Source: DATMER01 sp035536935 (GTDB taxonomy: Bacteria; Acidobacteriota; Thermoanaerobaculia; Multivoradales; UBA5704). Taken from it: a DNA stretch of 64,000 nt. A program made the translations under genes and the position numbers. The stretch is taken from NCBI GenBank assembly GCA_035536935.1, contig DATLNC010000259.1, forward strand, positions 8,659-72,658, read 5' to 3'. The first letter of the stretch is position 1. Each line of letters begins with the position of its first letter. The notes below the pieces were generated by a model. That model made no database searches. It was not told where the DNA came from and worked only from the letters and a program-made list of their open reading frames with translations. Shown here in pieces: positions 31,279-40,351 of the stretch.

Positions 31279-33321
31279 TTGTCGAGCTTGCGTGAGCCAG
31301 GGACCATCCTCGACGGCAAGTACGAGATCGTCCAGCGCCTGGGCAGCGGCGGCATGGGCGAGGTCTACCTGGTGCGCCACATCCACCTGCACGAGCTGCG
31401 GGTCATCAAGATCCTCCGCCAGGATCTCCAGACCGATCCCGCGGCCCAGAAGCGCTTCATGCGCGAGGCCCGGCTGGCCACGCAGATCAAGCACCCCAAC
31501 GTCGCCATCCTCTACGACTTCGCGGCCCTCCCCGACGAGGGTAGCTTCTACATGGTCTGGGAGCACATCCAGGGCGAGGACATCGGCGAGTGGATCCGCC
31601 GCAACGGTCCATTTCCCGCGCCCCTCGCGATCCGCCTCGGCATTCAGGCGCTGCGCGGGCTGGAGGCGATCCATGCCACCGGCGTGATCCACCGCGATCT
31701 GTCCCCGGACAACCTCATGATCACCGAGGACAAGATGGGGCAGAAGCGGATCAAGATCATCGACCTCGGCCTCGCCCGCACCCTGGAGCGCGATGCGAGC
31801 CATGATCACGAGATCACCCAGGTCGGCATGTTCATGGGCAAGCTGCAGTACTGCTCGCCCGAGCAGGCGAGCCCGTCGGGCAGCGAGGGGCTCGACCGGC
31901 GCAGCGACATCTACTCCTTCGGCCTGGTGCTCTACGAGATGATCACGGGCCTGCCTCCGTTCGAGTCCGAGAGCCAGGCCGGCTTCATCTTCAAGCGCCT
32001 CTCTGAAGACCCGCTCCCTCTCGCGGGCCGCAACCCGCAGGTCCACGTGCCCGCCGAGCTCGACCGGGTGGTCCTCCAGGCGCTGGAGCGCGACCGCGAG
32101 AAGCGCATCCCGGACGCGATCAGTCTCATCCAGGCCTTGGACAAGGTGGAGCAGTCCATGTCCGCGGCCGAGACGCGCGAGATCCAGATCCCCGCGGTAT
32201 TTCAGAAAGACCAGAAGGCAGCGGTGGAAGCACCGGCCCCGACCGCGCCGCGCCAGCGCAGCACCAGCGAGCTCACCAGGACCGAGCGCGACGACCTGCT
32301 CGCCCAGATCGACCGCGCCGCCCGCCGGGTCCAGGAGACCTCGGTCGACCTGTCGCGCGTCGAGGCCGCCGTGGCCTCCGGCCGGCTCGACGAGGCGCGG
32401 CAGCTCATCGCGCAAGTCGAGGCGGCGAACCCGAGAGCGCTGGGCCTGCAGCGGCTCAAGGAGCGCGTCGCCGAGGAGGCCGAGGCCGAGCGCCGGCGCC
32501 GGATCGCCGAGACCGAGCAGGTGCTCTCCAACTACATCCAGCGCAAGCAGCTCCCCCTCGCACGCCTGGCCCTGGAGACCCTCGCCGAGCTCGATCCGCA
32601 GAGCCCGAAACGGGCCGAGCACGAGGCCGCCCTGGGCCGTCTCTCCCAGGAGCTGGAGCAGGAGAAGCGCGCCGCCGCCGCCCTGGAAGCGGGGCGCGAG
32701 GCCCTGGCGCGCAACGACGTCCCGGCCGCCCGCCGCGAGCTGGAGGTCGTGGTGCGCAACGATCCCTCGGGCAAGAAGGCCGCGTCGCTCCGCGCCGACG
32801 TCGAGGCGGCCGAGCGCGAGGCGCGCACCGGCGTGGAGCTCGACGAGCGCCGCCGCCGTTTCGACGGAATGCTCAAGGAGCACCGGGTGCGCGACGCCGA
32901 GCAGGAGCTCGAGGCCCTGTCGCAGCTCGATATCCCAAGGGTGACTCTCTCTTTCTACCGCGAGCGCCTGGACGAGATGAAGAGCCTGGTGGCGCGCGAG
33001 GAGAGGGTCTCGTTCCTGGAGATGCGCTTCCGCAAGCACCTGGAAGATCACGACTGGTTCGCCGCCCGGGACGACGCCACCGAGATGGGCAAGACCGTGC
33101 CGGCCAGCCCGCGAGCCGCGGAGATGTTCGCGCACGTCGAGCGCCTGGAGTCCGACTACCGCAAGCAGCAGTCGCTCGAGCAGGGCGTCCGGCAGGTCGA
33201 GGACTTCATTCAGAAGGGCGACGCCGCGAGAGCCGAGCTGTCCCTCAAGATCCTGCTCCAGATGGACCCCGAGAACCGCCATCGCAAGCGATTGGAGAAG
33301 CAGGTAAAAAGCATGCGATAG
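31279..33321 (+). CDS. Cytoplasmic Ser/Thr protein kinase with coiled-coil/TPR-like tail
   Basis: 680 aa from a TTG start with GGAGG 7 bp upstream. Kinase domain about 15-290: glycine loop LGSGGMGEVY (21-30), catalytic Lys K44, HRDLSPDN (138-145) and DLG (162-164) in place of DFG. The remaining 390 residues are helical, Glu/Arg-rich repeats with TPR-like spacing (LDEARQLIAQVEAANPRA and similar). No transmembrane helix, so it lacks the usual PASTA-type sensor and probably senses through the tail or the SPFH partner. Its stop codon lies in a hairpin that also holds the next start codon. Confidence 0.88.
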   Translation: MSSLREPGTILDGKYEIVQRLGSGGMGEVYLVRHIHLHELRVIKILRQDLQTDPAAQKRFMREARLATQIKHPNVAILYDFAALPDEGSFYMVWEHIQGEDIGEWIRRNGPFPAPLAIRLGIQALRGLEAIHATGVIHRDLSPDNLMITEDKMGQKRIKIIDLGLARTLERDASHDHEITQVGMFMGKLQYCSPEQASPSGSEGLDRRSDIYSFGLVLYEMITGLPPFESESQAGFIFKRLSEDPLPLAGRNPQVHVPAELDRVVLQALERDREKRIPDAISLIQALDKVEQSMSAAETREIQIPAVFQKDQKAAVEAPAPTAPRQRSTSELTRTERDDLLAQIDRAARRVQETSVDLSRVEAAVASGRLDEARQLIAQVEAANPRALGLQRLKERVAEEAEAERRRRIAETEQVLSNYIQRKQLPLARLALETLAELDPQSPKRAEHEAALGRLSQELEQEKRAAAALEAGREALARNDVPAARRELEVVVRNDPSGKKAASLRADVEAAEREARTGVELDERRRRFDGMLKEHRVRDAEQELEALSQLDIPRVTLSFYRERLDEMKSLVAREERVSFLEMRFRKHLEDHDWFAARDDATEMGKTVPASPRAAEMFAHVERLESDYRKQQSLEQGVRQVEDFIQKGDAARAELSLKILLQMDPENRHRKRLEKQVKSMR

Positions 33322-33347
33322 GAGGGAGTTGATAAACTCCCTCCTAT
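33318..33347 (+). promoter_or_regulatory. Perfect 13-bp hairpin spanning kinase stop and E1 start
   Basis: ATAGGAGGGAGTT and AACTCCCTCCTAT, loop GATA. The left arm contains the kinase TAG stop and the only GGAGG; the right arm contains the first two bases of the E1 ATG. Folded, it would hide both the ribosome binding site and start codon, implying translational coupling or a riboregulatory switch. Confidence 0.7.
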
Positions 33348-35439
33348 GGCAATTCTCTCCCCCAGTGAAACCTCCGTCCTCGAGACGGTCCCGCAGGGCG
33401 CCCTGGAGCGCCGGCTGCGATATGCGTTCATGAAGCTCACCCGGGATTTCGACTCCCGGTTCGAGGCCCTGCTGCTCACCGGCCGGGTGTCCAAGTGGTA
33501 CAGCGAGGTCGGCAACGAGGCCACCACGATCCCTGCCGGCCTGGCGCTGGGAGCGGGCGACGCGCTCTGCACCCTGCACCGCGACCTCGGGGCCATCCTC
33601 GCCTACTACCTCGACCCCGCCCGCACCTTCCCCGGCCTCGGCTTCGGCGAGCCCGACGGCCGCCGTCCCGATCCCGAGCACCTGCTGCGCCGGCTCGCCT
33701 GCCAGCTCCTCGGCAAGGGGGAGGGCTTCTCCCAGGGCATGGAGCGCTCGTTCCACTACGGCTACCTGGCCCCGGAGCACGGGCTCCTGCACCTCGGCAT
33801 GATCAGCCATCTCGGCGCCATGATCCCGGTCGCCGCGGGCTGCGGCTTCGCCTTCCGCCAGAACGGGAGTGACCGCATCGCCATCAACTTCATCGGCGAG
33901 GGCGCCACCTCCACCGGCGACTTCCACGAGGGGCTCAACATGGCCGCCGTGTGGAAGCTGCCGCTCATCCTGGTCATCGAGAACAACCGCTACGCTTTCT
34001 CGACCCCGGCCCACCTCCAGTACGCGGCCGAGAGGCTGAGCGACCGTGGCCCGGGGTACGGCATCCCCGCCGAAACGGTGGACGGCAACGATCCCGATGC
34101 CATGGCCGCGGCCCTGGACCGCGCCGTCGCCCGCGCCCGGGCCGGCGAGGGTCCGACGCTGATCGAGGCCATGCTCGGCCGCATGCGGGGGCACAGCGAG
34201 GGGGACGACTCCCTCAAGGTCGTGCCGCCCGACGAACTGGCGTCCTACCGCTCCGCCGATCCCGTTCCCGCCTACGCCCGCCGTCTGGAGGAGGAAGGCG
34301 TCCTCGACGCGGAGACCCGGGGCCGCCTGGAAGCCCGCATCGCCGAGTTGGTGGAGACGGCGATCACCAGCGCGATCGGCGCCGCGCCGCCCGATCCCGC
34401 CCTCGCCTTCCGGTCGGTGTTCGCGCCGGCTCCGGAGGCTCCCGCGGTGATCTCCTCCCGTTCAGAGGGTAAGGAAACCACCTACGTGGATGCCATCAAC
34501 CGCGCCCTCCACGAGGAGATGGAGCGGGACGAGTCGGTGCTCGTCATGGGGCAGGACATCGGCATTTTCGAGGGAGCGTTCCGCACGACCAAGGGGCTCC
34601 ACGCCCGCTGGCCGCGGCGGGTGTTCGACACCCCGATCGCCGAGAGCGGCACGATCGGCATCGCCATCGGCGCCTCCTTGCTGGGCTACCGGCCAGTGGT
34701 CGAGATGCAGTTCGGCGACTTCATCTCCTGCGGCTTCAACCAGCTCGTGAACGTGGCGGCCAAGCTCTACTACCGGTGGGCGGTCCCCTGCCCGATCGTG
34801 ATCCGCCTGCCCACGGGGGGCGGCGTGGGCGCGGGTCCGTTCCACTCCCAGAACCCCGAGGGGTGGTTCGCCCACACGGCGGGGATCAAGGTGGTCTGCC
34901 CGGCTACCGCGGCCGACGCCCGCGCCCTGCTCAAGGCGGCGATCCGCGATCCGAACCCGGTCATGATGTTCGAGCACAAGTTCCTCTACCGCCGGATCAA
35001 GGAGGTCCTGCCCGAGGGGGATGCCGTCGGCCGGCTGGGAGAGGCGCGCGTGATGCGGCCCGGGGACCGGATCACGCTGGTCGGCTACGGCGCCACGACC
35101 TGGACCTGCATGGAAGTGGCAGAGGAGCTGGCCAAAGAGGGGGTGGAGGCCGAGGTGGTGGACCTTCGTACGCTGGTTCCCTACGACGAGGAGACCGTGC
35201 TGGCCTCGGTAAAGAAGACCGGCCGGGCGCTGGTGGTCTACGAGGCCCAGCTCACTCTCGGCTTCGGGGCCGAGGTGGCGGCCCGGCTGGCCGATGCCGC
35301 CTTCCCCTGGCTGGACGCCCCGATCCGCCGCGTGGCGTACCCCGACCGTCCGGTGCCTTACGCGCGAGTGTTGGAAAACGCGCTGCTGCCGGACAAGGGG
35401 AAGGCGCTGGCGGCGGCTCGGGAGGTTCTCAAGTTCTAA
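33346..35439 (+). CDS. Fused alpha/beta E1 component of a 2-oxoacid dehydrogenase
   Basis: 697 aa. Residues 20-370 are the E1 alpha part with the thiamine diphosphate motif GEGATSTGD...ENN (184-214). Residues about 375-697 are the E1 beta part (DESVLVMGQDIGIFEGAF, GGGVGAGPFHSQ, VDLRTLVPYDEETV). The fused form is known in several phyla for branched-chain 2-oxoacid or pyruvate-type dehydrogenases. No E2 or E3 gene is nearby, so substrate cannot be told from context. It decarboxylates a 2-oxoacid and passes the acyl group to lipoyl-E2. Confidence 0.92.
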   Translation: MAILSPSETSVLETVPQGALERRLRYAFMKLTRDFDSRFEALLLTGRVSKWYSEVGNEATTIPAGLALGAGDALCTLHRDLGAILAYYLDPARTFPGLGFGEPDGRRPDPEHLLRRLACQLLGKGEGFSQGMERSFHYGYLAPEHGLLHLGMISHLGAMIPVAAGCGFAFRQNGSDRIAINFIGEGATSTGDFHEGLNMAAVWKLPLILVIENNRYAFSTPAHLQYAAERLSDRGPGYGIPAETVDGNDPDAMAAALDRAVARARAGEGPTLIEAMLGRMRGHSEGDDSLKVVPPDELASYRSADPVPAYARRLEEEGVLDAETRGRLEARIAELVETAITSAIGAAPPDPALAFRSVFAPAPEAPAVISSRSEGKETTYVDAINRALHEEMERDESVLVMGQDIGIFEGAFRTTKGLHARWPRRVFDTPIAESGTIGIAIGASLLGYRPVVEMQFGDFISCGFNQLVNVAAKLYYRWAVPCPIVIRLPTGGGVGAGPFHSQNPEGWFAHTAGIKVVCPATAADARALLKAAIRDPNPVMMFEHKFLYRRIKEVLPEGDAVGRLGEARVMRPGDRITLVGYGATTWTCMEVAEELAKEGVEAEVVDLRTLVPYDEETVLASVKKTGRALVVYEAQLTLGFGAEVAARLADAAFPWLDAPIRRVAYPDRPVPYARVLENALLPDKGKALAAAREVLKF

Positions 35440-35442
35440 GGC

Positions 35443-35585
35443 GCCTGGGGTTGAAACCCCAGGCTAGAAAAGTACAGCCCTTTTCCAGGGCTGGAGGCGC
35501 AGCGGGCTGCGCCTCACCACAGACTCTCCTGAATCTCGCTCCGGGAGGAGCGACACTCTTCTAGCCTGGGGTTTCAACTCCAGGC
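35443..35585. repeat. Cluster of four REP-like palindromes between convergent genes
   Basis: GCCTGGGGTT-GA-AACCCCAGGC (35443-35464) and a near-copy at 35564-35585 bracket three other hairpins: CAGCCCT/AGGGCTG, GAGGCGCAG-CGGG-CTGCGCCTC, and TCGCTCC-GGG-AGGAGCGA (the last with an extra A). The outer two also pair with each other over about 25 bp. It probably ends both the E1 and PDZ transcripts and looks like a dispersed palindromic repeat unit. Confidence 0.75.
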
Positions 35586-35590
35586 AGGGC

Positions 35591-36313
35591 CTACTTCTTC
35601 TCCAGCAGCTTCTCCAGATCGGCCAGCCTCTTCTCCAGCTCCTTGAGGCGCTTCTCCAGCTCGGCTTCGCGCGGGGAGCGCATCCCTCGGCGGAGGAGCA
35701 CGTCGCCCTCTCCCGGCGTGCCCTGGCCTCGCGGCAGGTTGCGGAGCCGCTCGCGGTCGAGTTGGAGGACCATCGGCTGATTCTCGCCGTCACCGCCGCG
35801 GAAGAGGAACGGTGCCATGTCGAGCTCCGCCCGCTCGCGCATCGCGATCGCGGCGGAGAGGTTCTGCGCCTTGCCGTCGCGGTAGACCGTGATCGGCACC
35901 TGCTCCCCCTCCTTGAGCTCGCGGACCTGGGAGCGGATGTCCCAGCTCGACTTCACATCCTTGCCGTCGAGCGCGGCGATGATGTCGCCGACCTTCAGGC
36001 CCGCCTTGTCCGCGGGGCTGCCGTCCTCCACGCTGGAGACCATGACTCCGGCGTCCTCGGGGGCGCCGAAATGAGCGCGCAGCTCGGGGCTCAGCTCGGT
36101 CAGGCCCACGCCGAGGTAGCCGCGGCGGACCGGCGTGCCCTCCGAATCGTAGACGTGCTCCTTGCCATCCTTGTCGACGATGACGATCTTTTCCCGCACC
36201 ATCGGCTTGGGGCCAGGGGCATCCGGCCTCTGAGCCGGCCTTTGAGCCGAGGCGGCGGAGCCGGCCAGCAGGAGCCCGGCGAGAGCCAGGGCGTAGATGG
36301 ATGGGTTCTTCAT
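35591..36313 (-). CDS. Exported PDZ-domain protein with C-terminal coiled coil
   Basis: 240 aa from ATG 36313 with AAGGAGG upstream. A signal peptide ends at SAASAQ, a PDZ domain occupies about 66-150 (GYLGVGLTEL...GSPADKAGLKVGDIIAALDG), and the last 30 residues are a Leu/Lys/Glu coiled coil (EKRLKELEKRLADLEKLL). No protease domain is present, so it may be a periplasmic adaptor. It is the third gene of a sigma/anti-sigma operon, which suggests it is part of an envelope stress response. Confidence 0.85.
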   Translation of the reverse strand: MKNPSIYALALAGLLLAGSAASAQRPAQRPDAPGPKPMVREKIVIVDKDGKEHVYDSEGTPVRRGYLGVGLTELSPELRAHFGAPEDAGVMVSSVEDGSPADKAGLKVGDIIAALDGKDVKSSWDIRSQVRELKEGEQVPITVYRDGKAQNLSAAIAMRERAELDMAPFLFRGGDGENQPMVLQLDRERLRNLPRGQGTPGEGDVLLRRGMRSPREAELEKRLKELEKRLADLEKLLEKK

Positions 36314-36348
36314 GGACAATCCTCCTTCCAAGGATTCTGGTTGTATGA

Positions 36349-36723
36349 CTAGAACCTTGCGCTCTGGACCCGCGAGAGGTCGACCACCAGGTCCACCTCG
36401 TCGTCGCCGCCGAGATAGACCACCGGCGGCTCGGAGAGCGATTGCAATTCCTGTTTGAGACTGTCGTGCTCGCTGCGCAGCTCCCGGATCACCCTCCGCG
36501 CCTCGGCCGTCCGCAGCGCCTCCTGTCTTCCTGCGTGGACTTGGAGGATGCCCGCGGAAGCCACTACCGTCGCCAGGGCTGCCGCCGCGAAGACCATACG
36601 CGGCTGCAGCCAGAGCTTCGGCTCGGGAGCATCCAGCCGCGCCAACACGCGGGCCGTGAACCCCGCCCGGGCATGCTCGCGGGGGAGCTCGCGGAGCAGG
36701 GGCCCTACGCTGTGGTCTTCCAT
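36349..36723 (-). CDS. Putative anti-sigma factor
   Basis: 124 aa. A short cytoplasmic N terminus (about 1-40) is followed by one membrane helix (about 44-63, VFAAAALATVVASAGILQV) and a periplasmic coiled-coil segment (EARRVIRELRSEHDSLKQEL). It overlaps the ECF sigma gene by 19 bp, the usual arrangement for a cognate membrane anti-sigma factor. There is no CxxC zinc motif, so the inference rests on topology and context. Confidence 0.75.
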   Translation of the reverse strand: MEDHSVGPLLRELPREHARAGFTARVLARLDAPEPKLWLQPRMVFAAAALATVVASAGILQVHAGRQEALRTAEARRVIRELRSEHDSLKQELQSLSEPPVVYLGGDDEVDLVVDLSRVQSARF

Positions 36724-37298
36724 GTCGGTCCTCCGTTCCAGTAAGGCGCAAGCCGTTCCTTCAACTGCTGCCGTCCGCGATGGATCCGGGACTTCACCGT
36801 GCCTTCCCGGCAGCCGAGCTCGCGGGCGATGTCGGAGTAGGTCCAGCCCTCGATTTCATGCAGCACGAGGGGGACCCGGTAGCGCAAGGGAAGTTGTGCC
36901 ACCGCCGACGAGACCTCCCGGTGCAGCTCCTGGCGGAGCAGTCCGGAGGGAGCCGTGGGCTCCGAATGCCGGCCTCTTCCAAGGAAGGGCATCAGCAGCC
37001 GGAGCCGCTTCTCGCGCCGCTCCTCCGACCGCACCAGATTGGTGGCGATGCGGAAGAGGTAGGCGCGCAGGAGCCCCTGTTCGGTGTAGCCGCCGGCCGA
37101 GCGGAACAGGCGGAGGAAGGTCTCCTGCGCCAGATCCTCGGCCCGGTCCCGGTTGCCGGTCAGACGGGTGAGGTAGTTGACCACCGCGTCCTTGTGCCGC
37201 TCGACCAGGTCGGAAAAGGCATCCCGGTCCCCCGACCGGACCCGGTCCATCAGACCGGCATCGAGATCGGGAGGGGCTTGTATGAGCAAGGCATCCAT
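36705..37298 (-). CDS. ECF-type RNA polymerase sigma factor
   Basis: 197 aa from ATG 37298, which has GAGGG six bases upstream; the longer frame to 37343 has no such signal. Sigma region 2 (about 17-85, EDLAQETFLRLFRSAGGY) and region 4 (about 130-185, LPLRYRVPLVLHEIEGWTYSDIARELGCREGTVKSRIHRGRQ without region 3) are clear. It directs RNA polymerase to a stress regulon and is probably held by the anti-sigma factor that follows. It is divergent from tex across 83 bp. Confidence 0.92.
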   Translation of the reverse strand: MDALLIQAPPDLDAGLMDRVRSGDRDAFSDLVERHKDAVVNYLTRLTGNRDRAEDLAQETFLRLFRSAGGYTEQGLLRAYLFRIATNLVRSEERREKRLRLLMPFLGRGRHSEPTAPSGLLRQELHREVSSAVAQLPLRYRVPLVLHEIEGWTYSDIARELGCREGTVKSRIHRGRQQLKERLAPYWNGGPTWKTTA

Positions 37299-37381
37299 CT
37301 CAGCCCTCAATAACGCACGAGTCGGGGAAGAGTTCCCGATCATCTAGAATACGGCGTTCGCTTCGAGGAGACTCCCCTGAC

Positions 37382-39703
37382 ATGAGCAAGACCGCCGTTC
37401 TGGAATCCCGTTTTCTGGAGATCATCGCCGCGGAAGTCGGCTGCCGGCCGCACCAGGTGGAAGCCGCTTCAGGCATGTTTGCCGAGGGGGCCACCGTCCC
37501 CTTCGTCGCCCGCTACCGCAAAGAGGCCACCGGCGGACTGGAGGACCTTCAGCTCGAAAACATCTTCAAGCGACGCGAGTACTTCCTGGAGCTCACGGAG
37601 CGCCGCGACGCCGTCCTGGAGAGCATCCGCGAGCAGGGCAAGCTCACGGACGAATTGGAAGCCGCCATCCGCGCCGCGGACACCAAGCAGGAGCTGGAAG
37701 ACCTCTACCTTCCCTACAAGCCGAAGCGCCGCACCCGCGCCCAGATCGCCCGCGAGAGGGGACTGGAGCCGCTCGCCGACACCCTCCTCGCCAGAGCGAT
37801 GGACCGCGCCGCCGATCCCGCCGCCCTGGCTGGGTCCTATGTCGATGCGGAGAAGGGGGTCGAGGATGCCGCCGCGGCCCTGGCCGGAGCGCGGGACATC
37901 CTGGCCGAGCGCCTGTCCGAGAACGCCGAGCGCCGCGCCGACCTGCGCAAGACGCTCGCCACCGTGGGCATCCTCCGCGTGCGCGTTCTCCCCGGCAAGG
38001 AGAACGATCCGGAGGCCGCGGTCTACCGCGACTACTTCGAGCGCGACGAGCCGGGCCGGGACATCCCCTCCCACCGGCTGCTCGCAGCCCTGCGTGGCGA
38101 GCGCGAGGGTTTCCTCCTCTCCGACCTGCGCATCGACGACGATGGCGAGGTGGAAAGCCTCGCCCGCTCCTGGGGCGTGCTCCTGGATACTCCCTGCGGG
38201 CGTGAGGTCGCCGCGGCCACGGCCGACGGCTACAAGCGCCTGCTCCGGCCCTCGATCACCAACGAGGTCCGCTCCGAGATGAGGGAGCGCGCCGAGGCCC
38301 AGGCCATCGCCGTCTTCCGCGCCAACCTCGAAGCCCTGCTCCTCCAGGCGCCTCTCGGCCAGGTGCCCGTCATGGGGCTCGACCCCGGCTTCCGCACCGG
38401 CTGCAAGCTCGCGGTCGTGGACGGCACCGGCCGCGTCGTCGCGACCGAAGTCATCCATCCGGTCCAGCCGCACGCCGACGAGGCAGGCTCGGCCGCCACG
38501 GTCATAAAGCTGATCAGGAAGCACGGAGTCCAAGCCGTGGCGATCGGCAACGGCACGGCCGGCCGTGAGACCGAAGTCTTCGCGCGCAAGGCCGTTCAGA
38601 ACGCGGGGGATACTGGGCTGGACAAGGTGGTCGTGGCCATCGTCCCCGAGACCGGCGCCTCGGTCTACTCGGCATCGGCGGTGGCCCGCGAAGAGCTGCC
38701 GCAGCTTGACGTCACGCTGCGCGGAGCCGTATCCATCGCCCGCCGCCTCCAGGACCCGCTCGCCGAGCTGGTCAAGATCGAGCCGCGCTCCATGGGGGTC
38801 GGGCAGTACCAGCACGATGTGGATCAGAAGTCGCTGGAGCGGGAGCTCGACACCGCGGTCGAAGGGGCGGTGAACCGGGTGGGCGTCGAGCTGAACACGG
38901 CCTCGGCGCCGCTGCTCCGGCGGGTGTCGGGCCTCTCCGAGCGCGTGGCCCGGGCGATCGTCGAGCACCGGGAGGCGAACGGGCCGTTCCGGTCCCGGAA
39001 ATCGCTCGTCGGCATCCCGGGCCTCGGCCCCAAGACCTTCGAGCTGGCCGCCGGCTTCCTCCGTGTGCGCGCCGGGGAAAATCCGCTCGACAACACGGCC
39101 GTCCACCCCGAGCGCTATCCGGTGGTGAAGAAGATGGCCGAGCAGCTCGCCGTGCCGGTGGGGGACCTCGTTGGCAACAAGGACCTGGTCTCGCGCCTCG
39201 ACTTCGGCCGCTTCGCCGACGCCGGGCAGAACCTGGGCACCTTCACCCTGGAGGACATCCGCACCGAGCTGCTCCGCCCGGGCCGCGATCCCCGGCCGGA
39301 GTTCAAGACGCCGGAGTGGCGGTCGGACGTGACATCCGTGAAGGATCTCCAGCCCGGCATGGTGCTGGAGGGGCGGGTCTCGAACGTGACCAACTTCGGA
39401 GCGTTCGTGGACATCGGGGTCCACCGCGACGGGCTGGTGCACGTCTCGGAGCTGACCCACCGCTGGGTCGCCGACCCCCGCGAGGCCGTGCAGGTAGGGG
39501 AGATCGTCAAGGTGAAGGTGCTCGAGGTGGACTACCAGCGCGAGCGCATCAGCCTGTCAATCAAGGTGCTCCAGCAGCCCCCTGCCCAGCAGCCTCGCCA
39601 GGCTGCCGGCAGCGCTGCCCGGCCTGAGTCGCGCAAAGTTCCGCCGCCTCCGAAACCCGGTCCCACCGTCGACGACCTGCTGCGCAAGTTCAACCGGCGC
39701 TGA
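37382..39703 (+). CDS. tex: Tex-family RNA-binding transcription accessory protein
   Basis: 773 aa, full length. The N-terminal helical region contains VPFVARYRKEATGGL, the central YqgF-like RNase H fold has GLDPGFRTGCKLAVVD, a helix-hairpin-helix segment (FRSRKSLVGIPGLGPKTFE) follows, and an S1 domain lies at about 650-722 (GMVLEGRVSNVTNFGAFVDIG). Tex binds nucleic acid and affects transcription and RNA turnover. The tail after S1 is Pro/Ala-rich. A TAGAAT element at 37345-37350 may be its -10. Confidence 0.96.
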   Translation: MSKTAVLESRFLEIIAAEVGCRPHQVEAASGMFAEGATVPFVARYRKEATGGLEDLQLENIFKRREYFLELTERRDAVLESIREQGKLTDELEAAIRAADTKQELEDLYLPYKPKRRTRAQIARERGLEPLADTLLARAMDRAADPAALAGSYVDAEKGVEDAAAALAGARDILAERLSENAERRADLRKTLATVGILRVRVLPGKENDPEAAVYRDYFERDEPGRDIPSHRLLAALRGEREGFLLSDLRIDDDGEVESLARSWGVLLDTPCGREVAAATADGYKRLLRPSITNEVRSEMRERAEAQAIAVFRANLEALLLQAPLGQVPVMGLDPGFRTGCKLAVVDGTGRVVATEVIHPVQPHADEAGSAATVIKLIRKHGVQAVAIGNGTAGRETEVFARKAVQNAGDTGLDKVVVAIVPETGASVYSASAVAREELPQLDVTLRGAVSIARRLQDPLAELVKIEPRSMGVGQYQHDVDQKSLERELDTAVEGAVNRVGVELNTASAPLLRRVSGLSERVARAIVEHREANGPFRSRKSLVGIPGLGPKTFELAAGFLRVRAGENPLDNTAVHPERYPVVKKMAEQLAVPVGDLVGNKDLVSRLDFGRFADAGQNLGTFTLEDIRTELLRPGRDPRPEFKTPEWRSDVTSVKDLQPGMVLEGRVSNVTNFGAFVDIGVHRDGLVHVSELTHRWVADPREAVQVGEIVKVKVLEVDYQRERISLSIKVLQQPPAQQPRQAAGSAARPESRKVPPPPKPGPTVDDLLRKFNRR

Positions 39704-39733
39704 TAAACTGCGACGAATCACACCGGAGGCTCC

Positions 39734-40351
39734 ATGAGTAAAACCCTGCTGCGCCTGTCTCTCGCCCTCGTCTTCCTGTCTCTCCTGGCCTTGCCCCTGG
39801 CGGCCCGGAAAGGGAAGGGGCCGTCCACCGAGCCCGGCAAGTACGAGGAGTGGAACGACGAAATCGACGAGTTGGAAGTGGTCCAGACCTTCAAGCTGTC
39901 CGACTACTCCAAGGTGATCGTCGAGCCGTTCGACACGGAGGGTACGCCGCTGCCCGAGAAGGACGACAACACCTACGAGCCCGTGCAGCAGGTCCTGAAG
40001 GACCCTGCCGGACCGTTCGCGGAAGGCCTCACCGAGGAGCTCGGGGGGAAGATCACGGTGTCACAGGGATCGGGTGGGAAGGGCGGGGGGACGCTGATCG
40101 TCCGGAATAAGATGCTGCACCTGGATCCCGGCTCCAAGGCCGCCCGCTACTGGGCCGGCTTCGGCGCCGGCGCCGCCCGCGCCGAGGTCTCCGGCGAGGT
40201 GGTGGATGCTGCGACCGGCAAGGTGCTCCTCCGCTTCAAGCAGGAGCGCCGCTCGGGAGTGGGCGTCGCGGGAGGCGATTACGTCAAGCTGATGCAGCGC
40301 AACCTGCGCACCATCGGCGAGGACATAGCGCTCATCCTCAACGCGTTCTAG
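39734..40351 (+). CDS. Exported DUF4410-like protein
   Basis: 205 aa with a signal peptide ending near LPLAAR. The C-terminal half has the family pattern: DPGSKAARYWAGFGAGAARAEVSGEVVDAATGKVLLRFKQE is recognisable in pieces (GSKAARYWAGFGAG, then VVDAATGKVLLRF). Such proteins are periplasmic or lipoprotein-like with unknown function. It follows tex by 30 bp with a GGAGG ribosome binding site and overlaps the convergent Rpn gene by 4 bp. Confidence 0.75.
   Translation: MSKTLLRLSLALVFLSLLALPLAARKGKGPSTEPGKYEEWNDEIDELEVVQTFKLSDYSKVIVEPFDTEGTPLPEKDDNTYEPVQQVLKDPAGPFAEGLTEELGGKITVSQGSGGKGGGTLIVRNKMLHLDPGSKAARYWAGFGAGAARAEVSGEVVDAATGKVLLRFKQERRSGVGVAGGDYVKLMQRNLRTIGEDIALILNAF

Noticed and set aside
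29968..34194. 1408-aa open frame on the minus strand
   Set aside because: It lies antisense to the SPFH, kinase and E1 genes, has the His/Asp/Leu-rich composition of a reverse-complement frame in high-GC DNA, and shows no domain.
37469..39460. 663-aa minus-strand frame opposite tex
   Set aside because: Tex is fully recognised on the plus strand; this frame is its mirror image in GC-rich codons.
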